DNA from: WHSV01 sp050694055
Lineage (GTDB): Bacteria; Actinomycetota; CADDZG01; WHSQ01
Assembly: GCA_050694055.1 (NCBI GenBank)
Contig: JBOGWX010000086.1
Coordinates: forward strand, 1-39,425
Direction: 5' to 3'
Length of the DNA: 39,425 nucleotides
The translations under genes and the position numbers were made by a program. Below, one piece after another: positions 7,817 to 16,562 of this stretch. The stretch's first letter is position 1, and every line of letters starts with the position of its first letter. The notes beneath the pieces are model-generated. The model did no database searches, was not told the origin of the DNA, and saw only the letters and a program-made list of their open reading frames with translations.

Positions 7817-8323
7817 ATGCCCGCGCTGTTGCTCGTCATGTTGCTGGTGGTGCCGATCGCCGAGCTGTACGTCATCGTGCAGGTCTCGGAGCAGATCGGC
7901 CTGCCGCTCACCCTGTTGTTGCTCATCGGCGTGTCGGTGTTGGGAACGATCCTGCTCAGGCGAGAGGGCATGTCGACCTACTTCAAGGCACGGGAGGTGC
8001 TGGCGCAAGGGGGCATTCCGAGCAAGGAGCTCACCGACGCATTTCTCATCCTGCTGGGCGGAGCGCTGCTGTTGACTCCCGGGTTTCTCACCGACGTCAT
8101 CGGGCTAGTGCTCATCTTTCCGCCCACCAGAACCCCGCTGAAGCGATTCTTCAGAACCGTCGTGTTCGGCAAGCTCGCCAAGCGCTATCCGATGGCCGCC
8201 GGCGGCGTCTACTCGGCCAAGGTCGTGCGGGAGCGGCGAAGCTCTAGGGAGTCCCCTCGAGGTCGGATTTCTCCTCCGGAACGGGACCCGGACGACGGGG
8301 ACGATTCTCGGGGTAGGGCTTGA
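7817..8323 (+). CDS. fxsA: FxsA family membrane protein
   Basis: A 168-residue inner-membrane protein. Hydrophobic segments lie at about residues 3-20, 28-46 and 75-102, with the family hallmarks IAELYVIVQV near the N-terminus and LLLTPGFLTDVIGLVL in the last segment. The tail is charged and low-complexity. In E. coli FxsA overproduction relieves phage T7 exclusion by F; its normal role is poorly defined. The frame is open further upstream, but the ATG at 7817 begins exactly at the conserved first membrane segment. The last 80 bp overlap the 3' end of the convergent gene on the minus strand. Confidence 0.88.
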   Translation: MPALLLVMLLVVPIAELYVIVQVSEQIGLPLTLLLLIGVSVLGTILLRREGMSTYFKAREVLAQGGIPSKELTDAFLILLGGALLLTPGFLTDVIGLVLIFPPTRTPLKRFFRTVVFGKLAKRYPMAAGGVYSAKVVRERRSSRESPRGRISPPERDPDDGDDSRGRA

Positions 8324-8636
8324 CGGGTCCGACTACTCCCTGTTCGGGATAGGCCGCCGCCTCGTAGCTCTCCCGGGTTCTCTGATAGGCGTTCATCCGC
8401 ACCCTGGTCTTCTCGGGATACTCCCCCTCGTGGATGTCCGGGACTCCGAGCTCCTTCGCCTTGGCCGTGCATTGCGCGACCGAGCCATAGACCCAGCGAT
8501 CCCAGCGACCTTCGGAGTCGACCAGGACGAGCTGGGCTTCGCCGGCGCCGATGCGAACCACGACGGCCTCGATGCCCTCGATACCGTCTTTGATGAAATG
8601 TTCCGGCTCGGACACGCGCTTTTCTCTCGGTCCCAC
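8244..8636 (-). CDS. Conserved-looking hypothetical protein
   Basis: A 130-residue soluble protein. The start is a GTG at 8636 with AGGAG about 8 bases upstream. The core has alternating strands (IEAVVVRIGAGEAQLVLVD, GRWDRWVYGS), then a helix (CTAKAKELGV) and a proline-rich tail (RVRMNAYQRT, YPEQGVVGPV, YPENRPRRPGP). I have the impression that a 'VRMNAY...YPEQGxVGP...YPENRPR' pattern recurs in actinobacterial hypothetical proteins, but no function is known to me. It overlaps the end of the convergent fxsA by 80 bp. Confidence 0.6.
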   Translation of the reverse strand: MGPREKRVSEPEHFIKDGIEGIEAVVVRIGAGEAQLVLVDSEGRWDRWVYGSVAQCTAKAKELGVPDIHEGEYPEKTRVRMNAYQRTRESYEAAAYPEQGVVGPVKPYPENRPRRPGPVPEEKSDLEGTP

Positions 8637-8718
8637 ATGCTCTCCTGGATCGATGATGCTCCGGGTGGTAGTGCGGGAGCCTACCGAAGTCGGGCGCGCG
8701 CGCCGCTATGGTCCCTGC

Positions 8719-9293
8719 ATGACTTCCCTATACGACGCGGCGTGGCGCCGCACCGATGTCGCTCACGGCCTGGGACTCGTGTCGCTGGCCATGGGCCGGC
8801 GCGGCAGCCGGGCTTCCGGCCGCGAGATCGTGATCGAACAGGCGCCGGATACTCGGTTAGCTTCACCGTGACTGCAGACGCAAAGTGGCGGGCACTGGGA
8901 CTCGAGGCCGAGGTTCTGGCCGGAAACGGTGCCCGCGCGGTTTCGCTCGCCGGAGACGCACGAGGCTCGTGGATGGTAGACGGCCTGCCGGCCCCCCAGT
9001 TCGATGGCTGTCTCGACGTCGACATCGCGTCGACGCCGTGCACCAACACTCATGCGTTCAAACGCCTGTCACTGGAGGTGGGCAAGGGTGCGGACATCAA
9101 TGTCGTGTGGGTCGACGTCCCCTCGCTGGAGGTGAGTCTCTCGCACCAGCGCTACACGCGCCTCGCGGATCGGCTCTACGAGTTCCGGTCTCTCGATTCG
9201 GGAGCGGCCTACGAGCTATCCGTCGACGAGAACGACATGGTCGTCGACTACCAGCACTTTGCCGCGCGGATATTGAGCGAGCCACTCAGATGA
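8719..9293 (+). pseudogene. Glycolipid-binding family (PF06475-like) gene broken by a one-base frameshift
   Basis: The family's N-terminal motif (AAWRRTDV) is encoded in the frame starting at the ATG at 8719, which stops at 8871. The rest of the family, from GAGYSVSFTVTADAKWR onward, lies in the frame one base back and runs to a TGA at 9291. That part includes DGCLDVDIASTPCTNTHAF, a following WVDVPSLEV, and QRYTRL with VDYQHFA near the end. Joining the frames at about 8839-8841 restores a continuous protein of about 190 residues. A missing base near there explains the break. No slippery heptamer is visible, so programmed frameshifting is unlikely. It is either a recent pseudogene or an assembly error. 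Members are predicted to bind glycolipids; I know of no confirmed reaction. Confidence 0.75.
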
Positions 9294-10077
9294 CGAGGCC
9301 ACCGTCGACGCACAGCACTTGTCCGGTGATGTAGTCGGAGTCCTTGCAGGCGAGGAATACGAAGCTCGGAGCGATCTCTTCCGGCCGTCCGTAGCGGCCC
9401 ATTGCGAAGCGCGCAAGGCGAGGCTTGGCCGCCTCGGGGTCCTGAACGAGCGGCTCGGTCATGGCCGTGAGCGCAGCGGGTGCGATGGCGTTGACGTTGA
9501 TGTTCAGCCGGCCCGATTCCTTGGCCCAGGTCTTGGTCAGGCCCACGATGCCCATCTTGGCGGCCGCGTAGTTGGCCTGGCCGGCGGCTCCGATGAGTCC
9601 CGATGCCGACGTCACGTTGATGATCTTGCGATATCGAGGTTCTCCGGACTCGGCTTCCTCCTTGGCGAGCGGACGCCAGTGCTGCAGCGCCGCCCGCCCG
9701 CAGGCCCACGTTCCCTTGAGATGCACCTTTACCACGAGGTCGAAGTCCTCCTCGGTCATCGTGTGAGTCATCTTGTCTCGCAGCATCCCCGCATTGTTAA
9801 CGAGCACGTCGAGGCGGCCGAAGGCGTCGAGTGAGCTGTGCAGCACGCTCTCGGCCGCGGCGACGGTGCCGATCGGCTCGAGGTTGGCCACGGCCTCGCC
9901 TCCTGCGGCCGTGATCTCCTTCACCGCCGCCTCGGCCGCGCCGGCGTCCATGTCGTTGACGACGACTTGTGCACCCTCTGCCGCGAACGCCCTCACGATA
10001 GCGAGCCCGATGCCTCGACCCGCGCCGGTGACGATGCACGCCTTACCTTCGAGTCTCTTGGTCATGCGCGGCATCAT
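9286..10077 (-). CDS. SDR family oxidoreductase (FabG-like)
   Basis: A 263-residue short-chain dehydrogenase/reductase. The Rossmann motif TGAGRGIG is at residues 17-24, acidic NDMD follows the second strand, then come NNAG, the catalytic Ser in VTSASG, and YAAAK with the active-site Tyr and Lys. The C-terminus GQVLCVDGGLVI is typical of FabG-type and 3-hydroxyacyl-CoA dehydrogenase-type members. The likely reaction is NAD(P)H-dependent interconversion of a 3-oxoacyl and 3-hydroxyacyl thioester or a similar alcohol; the substrate is not determinable. The start at 10077 is the first of three nearby ATGs (10077, 10074, 10065) and none has a strong Shine-Dalgarno. The 3' end overlaps the convergent glycolipid-binding gene by 8 bp. 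Confidence 0.88.
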   Translation of the reverse strand: MMPRMTKRLEGKACIVTGAGRGIGLAIVRAFAAEGAQVVVNDMDAGAAEAAVKEITAAGGEAVANLEPIGTVAAAESVLHSSLDAFGRLDVLVNNAGMLRDKMTHTMTEEDFDLVVKVHLKGTWACGRAALQHWRPLAKEEAESGEPRYRKIINVTSASGLIGAAGQANYAAAKMGIVGLTKTWAKESGRLNINVNAIAPAALTAMTEPLVQDPEAAKPRLARFAMGRYGRPEEIAPSFVFLACKDSDYITGQVLCVDGGLVI

Positions 10078-10112
10078 AAAGGGCGCCGTCGATCGCCCCT
10101 TAGAATTGGACC

Positions 10113-10589
10113 ATGGCTGATGAAAAGAAGGTTCCGTTGACCAAGGCGGCGTTCGAAAGACTCACGGAAGAGCTGGTGCGGCGCGAGAGCGAGGAGCGTC
10201 AGAGGATCGTCGAAGAGATCGCCAGCGCGCGAGCGCACGGAGATCTGAGTGAGAACGCCGAGTATCACGCGGCGCGCGAGATGCAGGGCATGAACGAAGA
10301 TCGCATCCGCCAGCTGCGATCGATGATCGAGAACGCCGAGATCATCCAGACGAGCGATGACGACGTCATCGAACCCGGGAAGCTCGTGTCGCTCCGCTAT
10401 CAGGGAGACGACGAAGTCGAGACCTACCTCCTAGGGCTCAGAGAGGAGAAGGGCGGGGTGCACGACATCCTCACTCCCGAGTCTCCACTGGGACAAGCTC
10501 TCGTCGGGCGTTCCGTGGGCGACACGGTCGTGGCTCAGGTTCCCGCCGGTGAGCTGAAGGTCGAGGTCGTCGCGGTCAAGCCCATGTAG
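10113..10589 (+). CDS. greA: Transcription elongation factor GreA
   Basis: A 158-residue GreA/GreB family factor that enters the RNA polymerase secondary channel and stimulates cleavage of backtracked RNA. Residues ~1-75 form the N-terminal coiled coil, with the family signature HGDLSENAEYHAAREMQ carrying the acidic Asp and Glu of the tip. Residues ~80-158 are the FKBP-like C-terminal domain (EPGKLVSLRY, TPESPLGQALVGRSVGDTV). Length is normal. A TAGAAT hexamer at 10101-10106 sits so close to the ATG at 10113 that a leaderless transcript is possible, though this is only a suggestion. The gene is monocistronic, with an oppositely oriented neighbour on each side. Confidence 0.95.
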   Translation: MADEKKVPLTKAAFERLTEELVRRESEERQRIVEEIASARAHGDLSENAEYHAAREMQGMNEDRIRQLRSMIENAEIIQTSDDDVIEPGKLVSLRYQGDDEVETYLLGLREEKGGVHDILTPESPLGQALVGRSVGDTVVAQVPAGELKVEVVAVKPM

Positions 10590-10594
10590 ACCGG

Positions 10595-11671
10595 CTAGCG
10601 GATCCTCCGTCCGGCGCGCCATACCAGGGCCACCTCGGTCAGTCCACGCGCGGCATCTCCGGGAGTCCAGCGCACCCCGACGACGTCGGCGCGCCGGCCC
10701 GGCTCGAGCACGCCGCGGTCGTTCAGCCCGAGATAGCGAGCGGCGTCGACCGTGGCCGCAGCCACGATCCGGGCCCCCGACAGTCCCGAGCGGCTCAGCG
10801 CGTCTACCTCGCGCGCATCGATGCCCGGGCGCGGGCCCTCGTTGCCGAGATCGGTCCCGTACACGACCTCGCCCCCCCAATCGACGAAGGTCCGCAGGTT
10901 GGCTATGGCGATTTCCTGGGCGTCGTCGAAGAAACACGACAGTGTCGGCACCACCGCCATCGTCTGATCGACCATGCGCTCGATCGTTGCTGCAGGAATG
11001 TGCTCGGGGCTCATGAGCATGTGCGCCAGTTCGTCGATGCCGGCGTCGAGCGCCTTGTGCAGTTCGCTCAACCCGTAGACGTGTCCCGTCACTCGCAGCC
11101 CTCGATCGTGGGCCGCGCTCACGATCGCGCCGAGCATTCTTGCATCGAGGGTCGGCCCCACCAACGGATTGAGCGCGACCTTGACGACGCACGCTCCCGA
11201 CTCGGCCTGTTCGGCGACCGCTTCGAGTCCCTCCGCCGCACAACGGATCGCGCGGCCGGTGCCCGGCGGTGCCCACGCGGCGCGGGTCGGATAACCGCCC
11301 GGCACGGTGAGCATCTGCCCCGCCGCCAGTATCTGTGGCCCCTCGAAGTCGTCCGACCGGGAGTCGGAGACGAGCCCCCAGATGTCCTCCGGCGGCCATC
11401 CCAGGTCACGCACGGTGGTGACTCCGCCCACCAGCACGTCGATGGGAGCCGCGTAGCCGATGTGGACGTGGGAGTCGATGAAGCCGGGCATCAGAGTGAG
11501 TCCTGCAGCATCGACGAGCTCGGCTTCGCCCGCCGGCGGCGCCGCGCCGGCCTCGCCCGCAAACGAGATGCTGCCGCCCGCCAGCGCGACCACCGCATCA
11601 TCGACCGGGCTCAGATGCTCGCCCAGCAGCGCCCCGCCCCCCGCAACGACGGTGTTCACACCGACTCCCAT
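10595..11671 (-). CDS. Amidohydrolase family protein (imidazolonepropionase-like)
   Basis: A 358-residue TIM-barrel metal-dependent hydrolase. Metal ligands are visible in order: DSHVHIG after the first strand (HxH), the lysine in VVKVAL (the carboxylated Lys position), GHVYG, ELAHM, and the Asp in VVYGTDLG. The C-terminal composite beta domain ends with PGRRADVVGVRW, characteristic of the family. It hydrolyses a C-N bond in a cyclic amide, imide or peptide-like substrate; the exact substrate is unknown. I chose the ATG at 11671, because the frame's upstream extension to 11713 would meet the start of the divergent GMC oxidoreductase. The two genes leave about 40 bp for a shared divergent promoter. 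Confidence 0.82.
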   Translation of the reverse strand: MGVGVNTVVAGGGALLGEHLSPVDDAVVALAGGSISFAGEAGAAPPAGEAELVDAAGLTLMPGFIDSHVHIGYAAPIDVLVGGVTTVRDLGWPPEDIWGLVSDSRSDDFEGPQILAAGQMLTVPGGYPTRAAWAPPGTGRAIRCAAEGLEAVAEQAESGACVVKVALNPLVGPTLDARMLGAIVSAAHDRGLRVTGHVYGLSELHKALDAGIDELAHMLMSPEHIPAATIERMVDQTMAVVPTLSCFFDDAQEIAIANLRTFVDWGGEVVYGTDLGNEGPRPGIDAREVDALSRSGLSGARIVAAATVDAARYLGLNDRGVLEPGRRADVVGVRWTPGDAARGLTEVALVWRAGRRIR

Positions 11672-11712
11672 GGTGGACAGCGTAAGCCCGTGGACTGCGG
11701 TACAACTTTGCA

Positions 11713-13635
11713 ATGGCTTCCAGCGTCACCCTGTCGCGGCCCGTCCACGGCGTCCTTGCGGCGCTGGCGCGTGGGGCGCTCGGGGACGACTACGTTCCCG
11801 AGGTGCCGGCTCGCATGGTTGCCGCGATTCAGAAGCTCGCATCCAACGCCGAGCGCAAACAGGTGCTAGCGACCCTGCGCGCGCTGGACACGAGGGCCGG
11901 AGCGCTTGCGCTCACCGGCCGGCCGGTGCCGGTCTCGTGGATGGGGGCCGGCGAGGCGGCAGCGGTACTTCACAAGTGGTTGGACAGCAGGTTGAGCGTG
12001 CAACGAAGGCTGGGGGGCGCGCTGTCCTCGCTGGCGGGTCAGTCGCTGTACGGGTGGCCCGGGCCCGCCTGGGAGCGGCTCGGCTATCCGGGACCACTCG
12101 GGCCCGCTCCCGACGAACCCAGGCGTCTCGAGCCGCTCGTCATCACCTCGGACGAGACGTTGTCGTGCGATGTCGTGGTCGTGGGGTCGGGAGCGGGCGG
12201 CGGCTGCGTCGCCGCCGAGCTCGCGCAGGCGGGCTTCGACGTCGTCGTCGTCGAGAAGGGTGGCTATCACAGCGAGAGCGACTTCCACCACATCGAGGGT
12301 GACGCCATGCGCGCGCTGTACCTGTACGGCGCGACGCTGACGACGAGCGACATGGGCGTGTTGATCCTCGCCGGCTCGACGCTCGGTGGTGGCACGCTGG
12401 TCAACTACGCGACCTCGTTCAAGACGCCACCGCACGTCCTCGAGCAATGGCGCGAGCTCTCGAACATAGATGCCTTCACGTCCGGCGAGTTCGAAGAGCA
12501 CCTCGATGCCGTGGCAGAGCGCATCGGTGTCAACACCAATTCATCGGCCGCGGGCAAGCGCGACGAAATCATCGAAGCGGGATTGAAACAGCTCGGATGG
12601 CACGTGGATATGATGCCGCGCGCGGTGCGAGGCTGCAGTCAAGACGAACACTGCGGCTACTGTGGGTTTGGCTGTCGCGCGGGCGCGAAGCAGTCCACGA
12701 TGCGCGTCTACTTGCAAGATGCGTACGACGCGGGCGCGCGCCTGATCGTCAATGCAGACATCGACAAGGTCAACATCGACGACGGGCGCGCGACCGGTGT
12801 TCAGGGTTCGATTGGCTCGCATCACCTCACGGTCAATGCGCGCGCGGTCGTCGTGGCGGCGGGGTCCATCGAAACGCCGGCACTTCTGCTCCGTTCCAAA
12901 CTCGGAGGCCAGGTCGGCCACAACCTGCGGTTGCATCCTGGGACCGCGGTATGGGGGATCTTCGACGAGGACATTCGGATCTGGGAGGGGACGCTGCAGG
13001 CACGGTACTCAAACGAGTTTCGCCACTGGGACGGAGGTTGGGGACCCATCTTCGAGACCGTGCCGGCGCATCCGGGGTCGTGGTCGATGGCGATGTCCTG
13101 GCGCTCGGCCTCCCACCATCGCGCCGTGATGAAGCACTATCGCAAGGTCGGGTTTTGCGCCGTCTTACCGCGCGACTCGACCTCCGGGCGCGTCAGGATC
13201 GGACGCGACGGGCGTCCGAGGGTCGATTATCAGCTTGCAGCCGACGACGAGCGTCGCATCGCTGAAGGCGCGGCACAGGCCGCACGGGTCGTCGAAGCTG
13301 CGGGGGCGCGCAAGGTCTACTCGCTGCACAGGACGGCGCCGTCGTACCTGCCGGGACTACCCGGCGCGTACGAGAACTGGGTCGAGACCACCAAACGACT
13401 CGGGTACGCGGGGGGAGCGGCGACGCTTGCCTCGTACCACCAGATGGGCTCTTGCCGTATGGGAAGCGACCCCTCGACCTCGGCCATCAACGCCGACAAC
13501 GAGTCCCACGAGGTGATCAACCTCTACGTCGCCGACGCATCTGCGTTTCCCACCGCTTCCGGGGTAAACCCAATGCTGACGATCTACGGCATCGCCCATC
13601 GGGCCGCAGGCAAGATCGCGGAACGGCTGGGTTAG
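11713..13635 (+). CDS. GMC-family FAD oxidoreductase, long-chain alcohol oxidase-like
   Basis: A 640-residue flavoprotein. Residues ~1-120 form a helical N-terminal region. The FAD-binding motif CDVVVVGSGAGGGCVAAELA starts near residue 152, with acidic VVVEKGG after it. STLGGGTLVNYATSFK is the second GMC signature. A cysteine-rich segment, HCGYCGFGCRAGAKQS, near residues 315-330 is typical of fatty-alcohol-oxidase relatives. The C-terminus has SYHQMGSCRMG and ASGVNPMLTIYG, placing the catalytic His/Asn pair. The expected reaction is oxidation of a primary alcohol, perhaps long-chain, to the aldehyde; the electron acceptor is unknown. There is no clear signal peptide. It is divergent from the amidohydrolase gene and is followed by a small DUF2945 gene on the same strand. 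Confidence 0.88.
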   Translation: MASSVTLSRPVHGVLAALARGALGDDYVPEVPARMVAAIQKLASNAERKQVLATLRALDTRAGALALTGRPVPVSWMGAGEAAAVLHKWLDSRLSVQRRLGGALSSLAGQSLYGWPGPAWERLGYPGPLGPAPDEPRRLEPLVITSDETLSCDVVVVGSGAGGGCVAAELAQAGFDVVVVEKGGYHSESDFHHIEGDAMRALYLYGATLTTSDMGVLILAGSTLGGGTLVNYATSFKTPPHVLEQWRELSNIDAFTSGEFEEHLDAVAERIGVNTNSSAAGKRDEIIEAGLKQLGWHVDMMPRAVRGCSQDEHCGYCGFGCRAGAKQSTMRVYLQDAYDAGARLIVNADIDKVNIDDGRATGVQGSIGSHHLTVNARAVVVAAGSIETPALLLRSKLGGQVGHNLRLHPGTAVWGIFDEDIRIWEGTLQARYSNEFRHWDGGWGPIFETVPAHPGSWSMAMSWRSASHHRAVMKHYRKVGFCAVLPRDSTSGRVRIGRDGRPRVDYQLAADDERRIAEGAAQAARVVEAAGARKVYSLHRTAPSYLPGLPGAYENWVETTKRLGYAGGAATLASYHQMGSCRMGSDPSTSAINADNESHEVINLYVADASAFPTASGVNPMLTIYGIAHRAAGKIAERLG

Positions 13636-13684
13636 AGATACATGGATAGGGACGAGACGACCGAGCACGAAGGGAAAGGGTGTC

Positions 13685-13897
13685 ATGCCTAAGACATTTC
13701 GCATCGGAGAAGCCGTCGAGTACAACAGCCCCCAGGGCAGGGTCAGGGGCAAGGTCACCAAGAAGCTGACCGCGCGCACGAAGGTCAAAGGGCACGAGGT
13801 CGACGCCTCGGAGGAGACTCCGCAGTATCTCGTGAAGAGCGACCAGACCGGCGAGGAGGCGGCACACCAGCCGGACTCCCTCGACAAGGTCGATTAG
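13685..13897 (+). CDS. DUF2945 / HVA1-type TUDOR-like small protein
   Basis: A 70-residue soluble protein of the DUF2945 (HVA1, 'hypervirulence-associated TUDOR') family. It has an N-terminal small beta barrel beginning FRIGEAVEYNSPQGRVRGKV and a variable middle. It ends with the family's YLVKSDQTGEEAAHQPDSL, the usual 'YxVxSDxTGxxAxHKPxxL' tail. A purine-rich stretch (GAAGGGAAAGGG) precedes the ATG. The function is unknown in bacteria. It lies 49 bp after the GMC oxidoreductase and may share its transcript. Confidence 0.85.
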   Translation: MPKTFRIGEAVEYNSPQGRVRGKVTKKLTARTKVKGHEVDASEETPQYLVKSDQTGEEAAHQPDSLDKVD

Positions 13898-14004
13898 GGC
13901 CGCCCGTCCGGCGATCTGGCCGGCCACAGGTACCACCGGCCCCTCAGGAAGTAATCTCGCTCTCCATGGCGATCGGTCGATCGGTCGTCCCATAAGGAGA
14001 TGCG

Positions 14005-15018
14005 ATGCCCGAGCTCGAGGAACTCATCGAAGCGGCCGACCTCAATGCGCTGCTCCGTGCGGTTGACGATCTCTGTGCCGCGCGCGACTGGGACCGTTTG
14101 GTGGATCTCGCCGAGATGTGCGAGGACGCGCTCGAGCGCGGGAAGCAGCTCTGGCCGATCGCGGATCACATCGACTACCGGCTGGCGCTGGAGGCACCGG
14201 GGGATTACGCGGCCGGCGTGCTCGGATCGGATCCGTCGCGCTTCGTGCTCGGCCCCCTCACCGAGGTCGCGGCCTCCTCGCATACGTGGCATGCGCTCGC
14301 CGACTACCTCGAGTCGAACGTGGTCGCGGCCTATGTGGCTCAAGAGTGCATCCTGCGAGGCGAGAAGCTCGGGGGCGACGACCGGGCCCACCCGGGGGTG
14401 CTGGAGCTGCCCGTCGAGCTCCTCAGCTTCGAGCCGACCTACTGCCTGGCCACCTATCGGAAGAACACCGTCGAGGTCGCGGAGCCGTGGGATCCCGTCG
14501 CGCGGATGAAACGGGTCCATCCTCGCCCGGAAACCGAGCTGGACGAACCCGAGTTGAGCGAGGCTCTGCTCGAGCTCGTGACGCCCTGGGTCACCGAGTC
14601 CAACGGCGCGGCGCGCGTCGCGGTCGTGGAAGGCGATGGGCTGTCGGCCGCCTCCACTCTGTCGATGGATGAGTTTCGCTTCGGTCCGTTGACGACCGAG
14701 GAGGCGCTGCAGCGCATGGCCTGGGCGGCGGCCAGTGGGGGCGCGCACGGCCGGCGCCGCGGCGCCGCGCTCGGTCGTTTCACGGCCCTGTACACGGGCG
14801 CGCTGGCTACGGATCTCGCCTGGCCCCCCGATTTCGACGAGCTTGCGGAGACACTGGACGAGCTCAATTTCTACCGGTGGGACGAGGAGGAGGCGGCGGG
14901 CGAGGGCTGGGTCCTGCGCCTGGCCATCGAGGATCCCGAGCAGGGCTGGGCGGCCGCCATCTCGGCCTCCGACCTCCTGGAGGAAGACGACGGCAGCGCG
15001 CAGTCCTCCAAGGAGTAG
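14005..15018 (+). CDS. Hypothetical protein (337 aa)
   Basis: I do not recognise this soluble protein. It is acidic and helix-rich at the N-terminus (LEELIEAADLNALLRAVDDL, LVDLAEMCEDALERG). The middle contains HTWHALADYLE, VAQECILRGE and a 'LELPVELLSFEPTYCLATY' segment. Then a GAARVAVVEG strand, a helix region rich in Ala/Gly/Arg (AAASGGAHGRRRGAAL) and a C-terminus ending in an acidic tail follow. The start at 14005 is well supported by AAGGAG a few bases upstream. Codon use and GC match the neighbours, so it looks like a resident gene. It stands alone, 108 bp before the DUF4331 operon. Confidence 0.75.
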   Translation: MPELEELIEAADLNALLRAVDDLCAARDWDRLVDLAEMCEDALERGKQLWPIADHIDYRLALEAPGDYAAGVLGSDPSRFVLGPLTEVAASSHTWHALADYLESNVVAAYVAQECILRGEKLGGDDRAHPGVLELPVELLSFEPTYCLATYRKNTVEVAEPWDPVARMKRVHPRPETELDEPELSEALLELVTPWVTESNGAARVAVVEGDGLSAASTLSMDEFRFGPLTTEEALQRMAWAAASGGAHGRRRGAALGRFTALYTGALATDLAWPPDFDELAETLDELNFYRWDEEEAAGEGWVLRLAIEDPEQGWAAAISASDLLEEDDGSAQSSKE

Positions 15019-15125
15019 TTGCAACCGGCTGCATTAACGGCCGCCCCAATCCAAGCGAGACGAGCTAACGAACTCACCGCGTCGCTGCTCCTATGGGGAG
15101 CGGCACGGTTCTGGGAGGTCTGCTT

Positions 15126-16535
15126 ATGACTACCGATGTAGTTGGCTCATCGCCGAGGCGTCGGTTCGCCCTCGTCGCAAGCGCGGCCCTGTTGATTGCG
15201 GGACTGGCTCTCGGCAACTTCGCCCCCGGCTCGAGCGACGCCTCGAGTCACCGGGAGGCTCCGCTGATCTCGGCCGATCCCCAGGTCGACAACACCGACA
15301 CCTATGCGTTCGTGTCTCCCGACGCCCCGGACACGGTGACCTTGATCAGCAACTTCATTCCCTTCGAGGAACCGGCTGGGGGGCCGAACTTCTACCCGTT
15401 CGCCGGCCAGAAGAGCGGTCGCTACTCCATCAAGGTCGACAACGACCACGACGCCAGGGAGGACCTGACCTTCCGCTTCGAGTTCACCAACCGCCGCCGC
15501 AGCGGCGACACGTTCCTCTACAACACCGGTCCGGTGAACTCCCTGACCGACACGACACTCAACGTCTTTCAGACCTATGACGTCACGCTAATCGACAGCA
15601 GCGGCAAGAAGACGAAGAAAGAGAAGCTCGTCGACGACGCGATAGCAGTGCCGAGCAACGTTGGAGAGGCGTCGATGCCGGACTACGCCGCGCTGCGTGA
15701 GGAGGGCATCGTCGACATGGATGGTGGGGGGAGCGCTTTCGCCGGACAGGCCGATGACTCGTTCTTCCTCGACCTTCGTGTCTTCGACCTGCTCTACGGA
15801 GCCGACTTCTCGGAGATCGGCGACGACACGCTCGCCGGCTTCAACGTCAACACGCTTGCGCTTCAGGTCCCCAAGGAGATGCTGGCGGATGGCGATGCCG
15901 ATGACAATCCGATCATCGGCGTCTGGAGCATTGCATCGAGGAAAGGGCTCCAGGTCGACAACAAGAAGCAGCGAGTGTCCAGGGATTCCAGGCAGGTTTC
16001 CCGGCTCGGCATGCCGCTCGTCAACGAGGTCGTCATCCCTCTGAAGGACAAGGACAGATGGAACCGCTCGCAGCCCAGAGGTGACGCGAAGTTCCTGGAG
16101 TACATCGTCGACCCCGAGCTACCGAAGCTCATCGAGGCGATCTACGGTCCCGCCACGGGTCTCGAGGCACCGGAACCGCCGCGCGACGATCTCATCGCGG
16201 TGTTCCTCACCGGTGTCGGGGGTCTGAACAAGCCGGATGACGTCAGGCCGAGCGAGATGCTGCGGCTGAACATGTCGATTCCGCCGTGCGAACCGCCCGC
16301 GTGCACTAAGTACTCGAGGCTGGGAGTCATCGGCGGCGATATCGCCGGCTATCCCAACGGACGTCGTCTGGCCGACGACACGATCGACATCTCGCTGCAG
16401 GTCGTCATGGGCGAGCTGGTCGGGCAGCCGAACGATCTGGGTGACGCGGTCGACGCCAACGACTACGACTTCGGCGACTCGTTCCCGTACGTCTCGTTGC
16501 CCACCGCGGGTTCGGATGCGGCCCCGCACAACTAA
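15126..16535 (+). CDS. DUF4331 domain exported protein
   Basis: A 469-residue secreted or surface protein. Residues ~14-40 form a signal segment (RRRFALVASAALLIAGLALG). The DUF4331 hallmark follows immediately: SSHREAPLISADPQVDNTD, then YAFVSPD and SNFIPFEEPAGGPNFYPF. Later segments AGFNVNTLALQVPKEM, RLGMPLVNEVVIPL and DTIDISLQVVMGEL are also typical. The function of the family is unknown. The start at 15126 has GGGAGGT about 7 bases upstream; an in-frame ATG at 15093 is less likely. It leads a tight operon with a TPR protein and a NicO-type metal exporter, so a role in metal handling at the cell surface is a reasonable inference but not shown by motifs. Confidence 0.9.
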   Translation: MTTDVVGSSPRRRFALVASAALLIAGLALGNFAPGSSDASSHREAPLISADPQVDNTDTYAFVSPDAPDTVTLISNFIPFEEPAGGPNFYPFAGQKSGRYSIKVDNDHDAREDLTFRFEFTNRRRSGDTFLYNTGPVNSLTDTTLNVFQTYDVTLIDSSGKKTKKEKLVDDAIAVPSNVGEASMPDYAALREEGIVDMDGGGSAFAGQADDSFFLDLRVFDLLYGADFSEIGDDTLAGFNVNTLALQVPKEMLADGDADDNPIIGVWSIASRKGLQVDNKKQRVSRDSRQVSRLGMPLVNEVVIPLKDKDRWNRSQPRGDAKFLEYIVDPELPKLIEAIYGPATGLEAPEPPRDDLIAVFLTGVGGLNKPDDVRPSEMLRLNMSIPPCEPPACTKYSRLGVIGGDIAGYPNGRRLADDTIDISLQVVMGELVGQPNDLGDAVDANDYDFGDSFPYVSLPTAGSDAAPHN

Positions 16536-16562
16536 CAGGCGTTAGCAGACGAGGGAGTGGTG

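Noticed and set aside
8839..8845. Programmed -1 frameshift in the glycolipid-binding gene
   Set aside because: No X-XXY-YYZ slippery heptamer and no obvious downstream pseudoknot at the junction; a simple indel is more economical.
15020..15033. TGCAACCGGCTGCA before the DUF4331 operon as a fourth LacI-type operator
   Set aside because: It departs from the GCAAnCGnTTGC core, has a mismatched arm pair, is not next to a recognisable -10, and the operon is unrelated to the island.
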